This document shows positions 1-11,612 of a stretch of DNA of 64,000 bases, in pieces. Position 1 is the stretch's first letter; each line of letters begins with the position of its first letter. The notes below the pieces were generated by a model. That model worked only from the letters and a program-made list of their open reading frames with translations, did not search any database and was not told the DNA's origin. The position numbers were made by a program, and so were the translations under genes. Origin of the DNA: Eublepharis macularius (Eukaryota > Chordata > Lepidosauria > Squamata > Eublepharidae); contig NC_072792.1 of assembly GCF_028583425.1 (NCBI RefSeq), positions 155,316,676-155,380,675 on the forward strand, given 5' to 3'.

Positions 1-1562
1 TTTACAGTATAGCCCTTCTATCTGTGTAAAAAAATGTCCTCCTAAATAACTCAGTTTAGCATAGTTTGCAGAAAGCCAGGAAAATGGGAGCTTTCCTGAC
101 CTCTTCATGTGTGCCATTTGATAAGGGGGCGGCCACGGCAGAGAATGTGCGTGTACGGGCACCTGCTGATTTTGCTCATGTGCAAGGTGGCTGTTGGAAA
201 TTAGCAGAGTTAATGCAAAGATTTCACATTGGAATTAACGAGGACACACACTCCAGCTCTTACTAAAAGATAAAAATAGGGTTACATTGGAGAAAAATAA
301 TAAATTGCTAAACTGACTACATCTTGCTAGAAAGGTCACTGAAAGAGAGTGAGAAAGCAACTGAGACAAACAGCAATGAAACTTCAGTATATAGCATCAC
401 TTAATTGCCCCCCCCCCCCGCATAAAAAGTTTGCTCAATAGAAAATCCTAATTCTACTTCTTTATGCTTAGAGACTCCCCTTTCTATGGCGGAAATCCAG
501 GTTCAAGGCTTAAGTGGTTACATGCAAATAAGTTTACTAATTAAGTAACATAAAACAGTTTAATTCTTTCATGACTGAAACGGAAACACTTGCTAAAATC
601 CCAGCAGTAGCATCTGCAGAAGGCCTTATTGAGGTAAGCAAAGCTGCTATGGTGGAACAGAGGGAGAGAGAAAGTCCTGTAGATATGTGGGTCCATGGCC
701 ATGAAGTGCTTTGTATATGGTAGCCAAAACCTTGAACTGAGCTTGGTAACTGGTGAGTAGCTAATGGAGTGACTGCAGAATGGGAGTAATATGCATGCAT
801 GCTGTGCCTAGCTCCTGATAATAACCAAGCTGTGGCATTCTGTACCAACTGGAGTCTGACTTGACTTTGAGGGAAGACCTGTGTAGAGAGCACTACAGTG
901 GTCTAGTCTCAATGTTAGCATGGCATAGATCCAGGTGGCCAGATCAGCTGTGTCAAGGTAGGGAGCCATCTTCAAGGCTAGATTGAGTTTGAAGAAGGCA
1001 GTTTTGCAGCAGCTTGTGTCTCTAGCAGCATTACTGGTTCCAGTATAACCCCCAGGCTCTCAACCAAAGCTGCACATGTCAGCTGAACCTCATGGAAATG
1101 GGATGTACAATATTCTTCAATATCTCTGCCTTCCCCACCAGCATCACTTCCACCTTGTCTGGGTTCAGTTTCAATTTGTTCGCTTTCAGCAACTCAAGAC
1201 AAATCTGGTACTTCATTAGTATTTCTGGGCTCCAACATATTGTTGTATATCCTCCCATTACTTAAGAAAAATCAGAGCAGGTTCAAAAGTGGTCACTGAT
1301 CAGGTCCAACTGTCTTTAGCATCTTTCTTGCTGAAGACAGACGCTCCCAAAGTCCAGTCAAGCTGGTCCAATCCATGAAGGGCCTGAAGAGCAAAGAATC
1401 CTCAGTAATGAGTTGTAAAAGAAGCCAACATGCTTCTTCCTGGTACATCACACTTTAAATACTGAAACACACACTGCAATATGGATTTATATGAACTCTG
1501 TGTAGGAACATATTATAGGAACAGGCATTTGTTTATCTTAACAATTAAGTTCTTCTTTGTTG
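1..1562. other. Intergenic DNA, no gene seen
   Basis: No open frame here looks like a protein of any family. A 12-base C run lies at 408-419. The stretch from about 640 to 1260 reads like an old, decayed interspersed repeat, but I could not assign it to a family. Short open frames in it have no recognisable motif. Confidence 0.6.
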
Positions 1563-1790
1563 AGATAGTGTAGTGCTATGAAGCAGTCTAAGTGCTGAAC
1601 TAGATCTGGGGGGACCTTGGTTCAGCAATGTGCTTTCTGGATGGCCTTGGGCCACTGCAGTCTCTCTAAGCCTAAACTAGCTCATAGGGGTGTTATGAAG
1701 ATAAATGGAGAAAGAGAGAACTGTGCACGCTACCCTGAAGTCCTTGGAGGAAGGGAAGGATAAAATGTAATCAAAATAAATATTACACTG
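1563..1790 (+). mobile_element. Decayed tRNA-headed SINE
   Basis: The order of parts matches other copies in this window: a head resembling 'gtagtg..ta', a decayed 'gaccttggttca' box-B region, 'ccttgggccactg', 'ctcataggggtgttatgaagat', and an end with 'ccttggaggaag' and 'aaataa'. This is a common reptile SINE architecture. Divergence is high, so it is an old copy. The exact family name is not certain. Confidence 0.55.
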
Positions 1791-1911
1791 AAAACAAAGA
1801 GGAATACTAATTAGGTTCATTAATATTTGCTATGCTGGCATTTAGCTGTTGGGTTTGAAGACTGCAAGCAACATTCAGTCTCAGAGGGAAGAGAGGAGAA
1901 TTGGAGGTATC

Positions 1912-2012
1912 CAACACAATAGGTTCCCAACCTCCTGGTGGGGCCTGGAGATCTCCTGGAATTAAAACTGATTTCCAGATGACAGAGACCAGTTCCCTTG
2001 GAGGAAATGCAA
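1912..2012 (+). mobile_element. Partial copy of ~210-bp inverted-terminus MITE (family A)
   Basis: The core 'cctggtggggcctggag', then 'atctcctggaatta' and 'gacagagaccagttccc', is the same as in the full copies at 37591-37802 and, inverted, at 11405-11612. Only one half is present. Confidence 0.6.
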
Positions 2013-5000
2013 ATGTCTATCCAGGAAGTGTGGCTAGATACAAGATTAACAAAATAATGAGAACCGTAGGCTCACCTGTGACCAAATTGTATCAGCAAAA
2101 TCATACAGTACTATCTTATAACAAATTTCAAATTGAGGCTATTATCAATTCATAAAGTGCAGTAAGTGAAGCCAGTTAAGAAAGTCACAAAATGCTAAAG
2201 TGCAATAAATAGTTGTTAAAGTGGCATGCCCCATCATATTCCTATGCACATGAACCAATAAACACAAATAAATACATATTCAATTAGCCATCCATGCATA
2301 ATTCACAAATGATCCTTGCCACATGGCACAATAAGTAAAATATTTTCTTGATTTTGCAGGAACCACCGAGAGTCCGTGCCCAAGGCTACATGTCAACAGT
2401 TCCCAAAGACAGGGATCTTTCCCTGTTCTCTGTATGCTCTTTTCCATATCTGCTAGTCAGTCTTTTGGGGAACAGTGCAGTCTGCAGTCTAGGTGCTTTA
2501 TCACTCCATTTAGATGGGAAAGTGAACATTTTCCAAGGCCACGCCCACAATGGCACCATTTTTTCCCATCAGCCCCTTGTGACCACTATTTTCTTTGCCA
2601 CATAACTAAAGGGCTTTGCCAGAAAATCAGTAATTGATATAATGATGCTGCCAGATTAAATTAGCACTTTTGTTTCATTTTCCCTTTAGAGTTACTAGTC
2701 TGTCCAGGGTACAGTTTTGTGTATTAATATAATAATCGCAGTAGATATAAGTACAATAGCATCTTGTGGGTTACTCCGATTTAAAGCATGCACATTGTCA
2801 GTTTACCTGTAGTGCTCATACACTCAAGGGTGACTGACACCAACACAACAGAGTAAGCCCATGATACCAACCACCTGATTCTACCTGCCCTCAACTTCCC
2901 TACTCTGTCTTTCTTGAGATGCCATATTACTGCTTCCGATGTAACCACCCCCCCGTCCCCAAAATTGGGACCCTTTCTTCTGAAAGTTATATCTGATTTG
3001 GATGGACAACAAAGAAGTTACAGATTATGCTGTGGCTTACTTTGTTTGCATAGCAAATAGTTGTGGACTAGGGTACCATTTGTATTGGTGCTGAAGTCTT
3101 ATATGCTGGTACATATTTTTGTAAGCCACCTTGGGCTGATTTTTTTGGAGGAAAGATACAGTAGGAACATTTTTATTTAAATAAACTTTTCATAGAAACC
3201 AATGGGAAAACAAAAATGAATGAATGAATGAATACAATATGAATTATTTAAATAAAAGGCTTAAAAATGAAAGAAAAAATTGCACACCCTGTATTGCATT
3301 AGTTCCTGTACAAGGCTATGGGATGGAGAGTTCATCTCCTTTTATCCCAGATCTTGAAGCTATCCAGTGTTCTTGTTCTGAAGCACAGTGAAGCCTGCAG
3401 AAGCCATAATTTTAGACACTGTTCTCTGAAGCAGCTAAGAGAAAATACTTTTTGCATGTTAATGAGACCACTGGGGCAGGAGGAGAGGTTACGTGTTTTC
3501 CTCATGTCTCTCCACATGCATAGGAATTGGATGGGTCTAATTCAGCTCATTTAGTTAACAAAAAATAGCACAATTAAACAGTAAGCACCACCTGTTTTAT
3601 CACTTCATTTATACGCAAAATATAAAATTGAAGACCAAGGTCTTCTAGAACTGCCCCTTAATTAATCACCATGCACTGTTGCCTTATATATAATACACCC
3701 CTAACAAAGCCTCAGGGTTGTAGCATGAAGTAATCGCATGACACAAGTGCCTCAACCTTGCACCCAACGCAATAGTAAATTTAAAGGAACAGGAGACATT
3801 ATTACTTTATTTGAGGAATTTGGATCACCCCTTTGCTGTTGCAAGGCCACTAGCAACACCAATCAATACAAATCCAATAAATAATACCTGAGACCCAGCT
3901 CTTCTTCTGGTAGGATTTGGTCATGCAATTCCTTCAGCACTAGCCTAATTCAGATTACATTTATAGGGAATCTATAGAAGCAATAAGCCTGTCTTTCTAT
4001 AAATGTTATGACTGTGAAATTCATTACTGTGAAGGAGAGCAATGAATGTAATGTGAAAAAAATCAACTCTCCCCATCTTTAAAGCCTTTACAGATTATTC
4101 TTTAAAAACACAAATGCAAGAAGGATTAGACCACTTTGGCTATAAGATATGGAGGGTTTTTTTAGTATGTGCATGTAAGCTTCATGGAATTGTATGGTTT
4201 ATGCTTCAACTTTCTTCTTCTGTCAAAGAAGATGATAACATAAGCTTATGTATGTTCTTTCCTGTTCTTTCTCAGAATCTTTATTCATATCCTGTGCCTT
4301 TGACAGTAGCCTGAGGCACAGAGATTTATCAGGTAGCGTCCTTTCCTTTTCTTTCATCTGTGTTTGGAAGTAGCATTGCCTGCTGTGTATCAGGCAGTAG
4401 TTAAAGACATTTTTAAAAGCATCCAGAAAGACAGCCAACATGACTTTAGAACAGGTGATTGAACTGTAAGGAGTATGAAGTGGAGGAAACTATAGATTCT
4501 GTACATTATCTAGCTATTAAAGCGGTTCTCACATTTTAACAACCCACAGACCCCCCCCCCCCATTTTGATTTTAAGCCTTCCTTTCTTCTGTCACCACCA
4601 CCACCCACCATGGGCCAGTCAACACCATTTCAACCATGAGGGAAAACACATGTGCCCCTTGAAGGTCTTGTCCTCTATGTCCTCAAAACAACACAGTGAG
4701 AACCATAACAGACATGCGCCATTTCCCCACATCTTAAAAAACAGCTCCCCACACATCAAATGCTGGTGGCTTTTTCGCATGATTTCTGACATCACTGTTT
4801 TCAAAATGGAGGGAGGCAGTTATGATTCTGCTTTCGTGGTGCCATGCTTTAAGAAGCAAGTTTCAGTGTCTGTGTCTGTATTTCAGTTCAACGTCTGTGT
4901 TGTTTGTACAGAACCTACAGAGTCAGTGGGTAGCTGATTCTGTAAGGGCACAACTCACAAGACTCTGGCCCATGCTCTAATCCATCTCACCCTTTGATTT

Positions 5001-5727
5001 TAAAGGATTTTGCACCAGAGACCACTAGAAACTCCGTCAATGGTTAATAATTTCTATCCAGAGGCTGGCTGGAGACGAATGGGAAGGGACCTGGAAAAAC
5101 TTTCAGAGCAGTTCACGGAAGTAGATAAACACTGACATCCAAGAAAACCTGAATTTATTGCCATTTCCTGTTATCCTAATGGGATGGTCTCCTTGAGAGT
5201 TAGCATTAAAGGGGGAATTAGCAGTGAGAGGGGGGAACTGGGAAATCACCTATATGTACCAGGATTGTTCCCTTAGAGAACTCTCACGTAAATAGGCAGA
5301 TGTTCTACAGGAAAGTTTTCTTTAATAACAGAGCAATGGCTTGGGAAAATGGCTGCGAGCTGAAAGCTGCATTTATCAGCACTCCGCAAGTCTGTGTTTT
5401 AAACTCTTTTATTTGGCGTATTAGTGAGTTTTAACAATATTGTTTTAGCATGCCAGCATATCAGCTCGGGTAGGGCAAGAGAAATTGCTAGTCCTGCTCT
5501 ACTTTGGGGGGCTATTTGAGTGATTTATAGTCGGATCAGCTTTGTTGTGAACAGCCAGGAGGCAGCTGCCAGATAAGACGCTCCTAACTGAGTGTAAATT
5601 CTCTCCTGTCTGAAGGACTGTGGATGAAAAAGAGATAAGGTCAGACACTTCTGCATTGTGATATAAGGAAGCTTATTGCAAATAGTGAAATAAAGCTTAC
5701 CCTAATCGTAAACAGCTGGCTGGCTGC
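2013..5727. other. Intergenic DNA with minor repeats
   Basis: No convincing gene. A SINE-like tail ('gtaagccaccttggg') lies near 3121, an (aatg)n microsatellite at about 3216-3234, and a long C run near 4551-4562. Around 4519 the sequence 'gcggttctcac' followed by 'acagacccc' resembles a hAT-type transposon end, but I could not fix a matching right end or a target duplication. Confidence 0.5.
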
Positions 5728-5733
5728 TTGGAA

Positions 5734-5970
5734 ATGCCTGCGGGGAAGCGACCACGTGACCTGGAAGACCCAACTCTGGTTCCAGCTCAGAAACAAACGA
5801 AAATAGGGGAGTACTTTTCGTCAAAAGACTCCACTTTATTTGCTATACCAGTCTCTAACCGTTTTGACCCCTTAGCTGATGATGCCAGCACTGCTAATAT
5901 GCCAGGTGAGGTGAAGGAGAATAACAGAGCAATTAAAAAGCAAACACACACTGCATTCACACAGAGCTAA
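5734..5970 (+). CDS. Short ORF with PCNA-binding (PIP-box) motif, origin unknown
   Basis: A 78-codon open frame starting at ATG 5734. The upstream TTG at 5728 would add two codons but is a less likely start. It has a basic patch (KRPRD) and then QTKIGEYF, which fits the PIP-box pattern Q-x-x-hydrophobic-x-x-aromatic-aromatic, followed by a run ending NRFDPLADD. Similar Q-x-x-I-x-x-Y-F/W motifs occur near the start of some vertebrate non-LTR retrotransposon first ORFs. I suspect the 5' end of a decayed retroelement, but I see no downstream domain and cannot identify it. It could also be chance or an exon of an unrecognised gene. Confidence 0.25.
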   Translation: MPAGKRPRDLEDPTLVPAQKQTKIGEYFSSKDSTLFAIPVSNRFDPLADDASTANMPGEVKENNRAIKKQTHTAFTQS

Positions 5971-6333
5971 CTAAGAAAACGGGAAATGGGAAAGCAGGTT
6001 TGGGAGAAGGATGATAATTACCAGTCATAGAGGGGAAGAGAAGTTCTATGGAGGAGCAGCAAAACAACCAGCACTTCATGGAGAGAAGAAGGCCAATGGA
6101 GTGGGGGTGTATGAGCAGGTACCAAGATACACACACACTGAGAACATGGCTGGAAAGCCTAGTTACAGTGTGAAATATGTCCTGGAGCAAAATTAATGTC
6201 TTGCTTCCAAAAACAATACCTTTATGGCTTGTCCGGAGGTAAGACGATAAGTTGGGAAAGGTGTGATATTACTATCTTGGGATGGACTATAGGTAAAGCT
6301 TGGTGACCTGGTAAGTATTGGACAGGAAGGCTG

Positions 6334-6374
6334 AGAGCCAGTTTGGTGTAGTGGTTAAGAGTGGTGGGACTCTT
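6334..6374 (+). mobile_element. tRNA-like SINE head fragment
   Basis: The string 'gagccagtttggtgtagtgg' followed by 'ttaagagtg' is the box-A end of a widespread squamate tRNA-derived SINE. The box B that should follow about 50 bp later is not recognisable, so only the head is called. Confidence 0.5.
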
Positions 6375-7460
6375 AAGAGGTGGAGTAAGGTGTTGATGAG
6401 GTTAGGCGGGGAGGTGTCTCTCAGGAAGCCTTGTTATCTCTGTTTCTCTCTGGGATGTGGGGTCTATCAGTCAGTCTTTTCCCCTATGACTTGGTAACTT
6501 GGTAACTTTCCAACCTCCAGGCTAGCTGGCATCCTCTCTGCCTGAGGCCAGGCAGTGTCTAGGACTTATGGCAAGGGGTTTTATGATGTTTCCTATCCAC
6601 AAACTGCCCTTGCAGTATGGAGAAGGGATCTGATTGTTAACACCTGTGATTATCTATTGACAATGAGTGGTATCTCACTGTCCATATGGTGAAATCTTTT
6701 TCATTCAAGGTAGAATGAAAACCAATTTTGTTTTATTTAATTATTTTAAACTAGCAGGAATAGAATCAGAAATAGAATCAGAATTCTAAATGCAGGTTTT
6801 CAGCAACTTCCATACAGAGGCAAAGAGAACTATTATAATATACACTGCAAAGAAATAGAAGAAAACAACAAAAAGGAAGGACAAGAGATCTGTTCCACAA
6901 AATCCAGGAAATCAAAGGAAAATTTAATAGATGGGTAGAGATGCTGAAAGATCAACACATCCGATCAAGACAAAATAAAATATGGAAACAATATGATGAA
7001 GAACTATACAGAAGAGACAGAAGGGTGACAGATTCCTCCAAAGAAGAATCTTTTGACAAAGAACCTGCTTTCTTAGAAAGTGAAGTGAAAGCTGCACTCA
7101 AACAAACAGGGAGAAACAAATCACCCAGAGTAGATGGTATACCAATAGAGCTATTTCAAGCTACAGAAAATGAGTCCATCAAAACTTTAATAAGAATACT
7201 TCAGCAAATATAGAAAATAAAACCATGGCCCACAGACTGGAAACACTCAATCTACATTCCACTTCTGAAAAAAAGAGATGCCAAGGATTGCAGCAAGTGT
7301 TGGGACCACTGCATTTACTTCCCATGCACGCAAAGTGATGCTCAAAATTCTACAGCAAAGACCCTTACCATATATGGAACAAGAAATGCCAGATGCTCAA
7401 GCTGGATTCAGAGAAGGAAAAGTTACTAGAGATCATAATGCAAATTTACAATGGCTAATG

Positions 7461-8141
7461 GTATTGCATTGTATTGTAGAGATCTTGGAGTCAGAGTGGA
7501 TGGTAAACTAAATATGAGCAGTCAGTGTGATGCAGTGGCATAAAAGGCAAACTCAGTCTTGGGTTGTATCAAAAGGGCCATTGCACTGAAATTGCAGGAG
7601 GTCATAGTCCCTCTCTATACTGCCTTGGTCAGGCTGCACCTGAAGTACTGTGTGCAGTTCTGGAGGCCTCACTACAAAAAGGATGTGGACAAAATTGAGA
7701 GGGTGCAGAAGAGAGCAACGAGAATGATCAGGGGTCTGGAGACTGAGCCCTACGAGGAAAGGCTGAGTGCCTTGGGAATGGTTAGTTTGGAGAAAAGGAG
7801 ATTGAGGGGGGACATGGTTGCTCTCTTTAAATATTTGAAAGAATGTCATTTGGAGGAGGGCAAGGAGCTGTTCCAGTTGGCAGTAGAGGATAGGACTCAA
7901 AGCAATGGGTTTAAATTACATGCAGAAAGGTACCGGCTGGATATTAGGAAAAACTTTTTCATGGTCAGAGTAGTTCAAAAGTGGAATCAGCTGCCTAGGG
8001 AGGTGGTGAGCTCCCCTTCACTAGCAGTTTTCAAGAAGAGGCTGGATGAATATTTGTCAGGGATGCTTTAGGCTCATCCTGCATTGGGCAGGGGGTTGGA
8101 CTAGAAGGTCTGTATGGCCCCTTCCACCTCTGTGATTCTGT
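7461..8141 (+). mobile_element. CR1-like LINE 3' end inserted in BovB
   Basis: An open frame of 170 codons (7559-8071) is the C-terminal part of a CR1-type ORF2, with motifs such as KIERVQKRATRMI, KNFFMVRVVQKWN and LPREVVSSPSLAVFKKRLD. The 3' UTR ends in 'ctgtgattctgt', matching the ATTCTRTG-type terminus of CR1. BovB coding continues directly on both sides ('ctaatg' then 'gagcatgcc'), so the boundaries are clear. It is 5'-truncated, as most CR1 copies are. One in-frame stop lies just upstream of the open part. This is not a host gene. Confidence 0.88.
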
Positions 8142-8322
8142 GAGCATGCCAGTGAATTTCAGAAGAAAATCAGCCTGTGTTTTATAGATTACAACAAAGT
8201 TTTCGACTGTGTGAATCATGAAAAGCTATGGATGGTGTTAAAAGAAATGGGGATGCCACAACATATGATTGTTTTGATGCACAACATATATTCTGGACTG
8301 GAGGCAGAATATGGGGGAACAG

Positions 8323-8391
8323 AATGGTTTCTATGGTTGTTGTGGGATTTCCGGGCTGTATTGCCGTTGTCTTGGCATTGTAATGGTTTCT
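8323..8391 (+). mobile_element. 49-bp insert with 10-bp target duplication
   Basis: The direct repeat aatggtttct lies at 8323-8332 and again at 8382-8391. The 49 bp between them read 'atggttgttgtgggatttcc' onward and match the outer part of the foldback arm at 12354-12405. It interrupts the BovB frame. The duplication marks it as a genuine insertion of a tiny terminal piece of that repeat family. Confidence 0.7.
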
Positions 8392-8750
8392 AACTGGCAA
8401 AGGTGTCAGACAAGGATGTATATTATTTCCCTATCTGTTTGACCTATATGCAGAACAATCATAAGACAAGCAGGAGTAGATTTAGAAGCTGGAGTAAAAA
8501 TTGACAGAAGGAACTTTACATTAACCATTTCAGATATGTAGATGATAACACATTATTGGCAGAAAATAGCGAAGACTTGAAATGACTACTGATGAAGGTT
8601 AAAGAAGAAAGCGCCAAAGCAGCATAACAGCGGAACATCAAGAAGAAAAAAGTAATGATGACTGCTGAGGAATTACACAATTTTAAGGTTGACAATGAAG
8701 AAACTGAAATTGTTAAAGATTTTCTATTCCTCAGATCAATCATTAACCCA

Positions 8751-10249
8751 GAGGTTTGAGCTTCTGGTTGCCACTTGCCAACAACCAATTAGCACTTTTC
8801 TGGCTAGTACTCTGAGATTATTAGAAGCTATATGAGTGAGTTTGGGTAGCTGCTCTAGAAGCCCCTTCCCTTTGAAAGAGAGGGAAGTCAGTTTTATCTC
8901 TCTCCATACTCCCTTTCCTATAAGGGAACGTGAGGTAGATACGTGAGTGTGGCTTGAACACATGCATCTCCCAATCTTGGTTTTGGATATGAAGTGTGTG
9001 TATGTATAGGCACATATCTGGGGCAATATTTTAGAAAGCAAATGAGAGAGAGCCCTCTAATTGAACTTTAGTGAATATAGTGATATACAGGAATGGGGAG
9101 GAAAGGAAACAGGATTCCAAACACAATGCAATAACTAAATACACAAAACCAGGGAATGCAAGGAAATATTAATTTGAACTGTGCCTAGTGGCCTTTGGTC
9201 ATATGAAACCAGGTTTGAGAATGATTGCAGCAAAACAGGGCAAAACACAAAAAAGGGGAAATTAGCGGGCAACCTTCGTGTGGATGTTCCAAAACAAACA
9301 ACAAACCCTTTGCTTCAGTTTGGGCACCAAGGCAGAATAAAACCTCTGCATGGAAGCAGCCATAGATGAATGGAACTATAGAAAGATTTGTCAAAACGTT
9401 TCCTCCCAGCTGCCCTTTGTTCCCACAAATACAAGTTAATTTTTTTAACTGAATTTCTATTTTACATATTATAGAGAGCATCTGGCAAGGCATATGTACT
9501 AAATATGCCTTAATTTACATTCTCTTTCTTAAGAAAGTGAAGCTAGACATTTCACTGCCTTAAAACTGGGCTGGAATGGAGATTTTATGTTCCAAAATGA
9601 AACTACAGTAACCATACCATTCCTATGAATGTTGATGCTAAAATATCCATTGGACCTTAAATAAGAGTCATATTTGTACATATTCAGCAGTATTTCTCTG
9701 AGTGTCTGTATATTTCAGGCAGCTGAATGAACTATTTGTATGGAATATCATTTATATTAATTCACTGGCTTTTGCATTGGAGTGATTTACAGTACAATCC
9801 TGTGTGAAGTTACTCCAGTCTCAGCCTATTGACTTCACTGGGCTTCGAATGGAGTAACTCTACACAGGATTGTAATGATAGTCCTAAATTGGATGGTTGT
9901 CTCTGTAAAACAGAATATTTCATGCATCTGAATGTCGGAAGGGAAAAGAATATTGCTTTCTCCTCCCTATTTTTCATTTTGATGAGGTGGGGGAGCATTC
10001 TATTCAGAAATCTCACTATGTGAAGATGGCTGTATAACTGTTGCTACCCAGGGCATATTTGCTGTCCTTGCTGCATATACAGAAGCGAGAGCAGCTTGTG
10101 GCAAAGGCCAGCCCTATATTTGCCTCTTTGCTGTGGTTACGCTGTAGTATCTTACTGTGTTTTTCAGCAATGTGTTGTATAGAAGTTTGACAGCAATTTT
10201 GCAGCACTTGGAGTAAGAGAGAGACTGCTTTCAATTGCTGTTTTAGATC
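8751..10249. other. Intergenic DNA, no gene seen
   Basis: No protein family recognised. The stretch contains one short palindromic repeat (9788-9875, listed separately). Confidence 0.5.
9788..9875. repeat. ~85-bp palindromic repeat (family B)
   Basis: The left arm 'acaatcctgtgtgaagttac' and the right arm 'gagtaactctacacaggatt' are reverse complements, with 'attgacttcactgggct' at the centre. This is a very common short foldback in reptile genomes, and about a dozen more or less decayed copies occur in this window. Confidence 0.7.
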
Positions 10250-10385
10250 AGCAAGATTCAAGTTCAGAGACACCTTAAAGACTAAAAAGAGTTTTAGAGA
10301 ATAAGTTTTTGAAAGCCGAAGCTCCTTTTGTGCCACTTGAATCTTGCTGTTCTACAGCAGACAAACACAGCTACCCACCTGAAAC
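10250..10385 (+). repeat. Old interspersed repeat ('ctacagcagacaaacacagc' type)
   Basis: Contains 'caccttaaagacta', 'gccgaagctcctttt' and 'ctacagcagacaaacacagc'. It shares order and wording with 13700-13835 and, in part, with 51655-51740. This is an abundant old amniote repeat with no coding capacity; I do not know its formal name. Confidence 0.5.
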
Positions 10386-10759
10386 TGTCAGTTTGCTGTT
10401 TTATATATATAGGTCATAGAGCTTGTAATTTTTCCCCCTGGATCTACTACATCTCCCAGCAGGCAGTGCTTCCAGCCCTGTTGTTTATAGCTGCTAATCT
10501 ATCTGAGAATACCTTACTTGCCTCTTGGAATCTTGCCCACAACTTTCTGTCGTGGAAATCTGAAGCTGGTTTTCTAATGATGTCCAGGGAATGTGGGTTC
10601 CCTTGAGAAGTCATCCAGGGTTCCTCAACAAGATCAGTAATGGCAGACAAGTTGTGAGACCGCTACAAACCATCTTTCCGGCAACTCATTGCCACAGATG
10701 CCACCATTGAAAAAGCCAGAGACTGTAACTATTTCACTGCACAGGCTCTGACAGGTCAG

Positions 10760-11310
10760 GGAATTTATTAAACTGTGCGGATATTTTCCACACACACACC
10801 CCAACTGTGCTTCCTGCCCTTGCTGGCTTCTTGAGAGTATACTTCCATTGCAAATAGCAGAGGGGTGTTCCAGAGCTAAACTGTGCCAGAATGTTCCAAT
10901 TGCCTTCATTTTTGACACTGTCCCATCATCATACTGAAGCTGGTGGTCAATTTTGAAAGGCCTAGCTTTATTTTCTGAGTTATACCTGCTACAGGCAACC
11001 TTAGCTTCCACTGAAAATAGCATCAGGGGGGCTTCTAGAGATAACCTGGGCCAGGTGTCCTGATTTTCTTTATTTTGGGCACCACAGCTGCCATGATCAT
11101 CCTGAACTCTGAGTCCAGTTTTGAAATGCCTAGCTTTATTTTCTGATGATCTATGCGTGTCAGAGACAACTATAGCTTCCAGTGCAAAAGGGGGGTGGGG
11201 TGCCAGTACAGTCCAGTTCTCTTCAATTTTTGCACTAATCATCTTGAAGCCTGTGGCCAGTTTTGAGGCTCCTAACTTTATTTCCTGATGAGTGACGTCT
11301 CCCACAGACA
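10760..11310. repeat. Degenerate ~155-bp tandem array
   Basis: About three to four diverged units follow one another. The strings 'gcctagctttattttctga' at 10961 and again at about 11127, then 'cctaactttatttcctgatg' at about 11271, each follow a 'tcaattttgaaa' or 'ccagttttga' line, with 'agcttccastg' about 50 bp later and a CATCMTGAA block before each. The spacing is about 145-165 bp. A 223-codon minus-strand frame runs through it, but it is the translation of these repeats and not a gene. It may be a minisatellite or the tandem 5' UTR of a retroelement. Confidence 0.6.
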
Positions 11311-11404
11311 GATGGACATATTTTTTTATTATTATGGACTACTGATGAGACCATTGCTAAACTCCTACTTCCTATGTCCAATACTTTGTTTCTCTACGTG
11401 CAGA

Positions 11405-11612
11405 GAGTAGGATTGCCAGCTGTGGGTTTGGAAATTCCTGGAGATTTGGGAATAGATCCTGAGGAGGGGTTTGTGGGGGGAGGGACCACCCTCCATAGAG
11501 TCCACCCTTCAAAGCAACCATCTTCTTCCGGGGAACTGATCTCTGTAGTCTGGAGATCGGTTGTAATTCCAGGAGATCTCCCATCCCTACTCGGAGTTTG
11601 ACAGCCCTAACA
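11405..11612 (-). mobile_element. ~210-bp MITE (family A), full length
   Basis: Starts 'aggattgccagctgtgggtt' and ends 'gagtttgacagccct', so the termini are inverted copies of an AGGNTTGCCA-type end. Internal blocks 'aaattcctggagattt', 'gagtccacccttcaaagc', 'ggggaactgatctctgtagt' and 'aattccaggagatctc' recur in the copies at 24008, 37591 and 61973. Confidence 0.7.

Larger units (their letters stand above)
6825..8750 (+). mobile_element. BovB (RTE-clade) LINE fragment, decayed and interrupted
   Basis: Translated pieces in several frames give, in order, the region before the RT (about 6830-7210, with KSPRVDGIPIELFQA), RT motif 1-2 remnants (about 7215-7460), RT core 'CFIDYNKVFDCVNHEKLWMV' (8175-8235), a YSG motif near 8290, a decayed palm region near 8540 (cagatatgtagatgataac, the YVDD-like site) and KDFLFLRSIINPE near 8715-8752. 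Frameshifts and stops break it throughout, so it is dead. Both ends are missing. Two later insertions interrupt it: a CR1 piece at 7461-8141 and a 49-bp piece at 8333-8381. BovB elements are abundant in squamates. Confidence 0.85.

Noticed and set aside
7559..8071. 170-codon frame as a host gene
   Set aside because: It is the C-terminal end of a CR1 LINE ORF2 with the LINE's 3' terminus directly after it.
10634..11305. 223-codon minus-strand open frame
   Set aside because: It is the translation of a degenerate tandem repeat and resembles no protein family.
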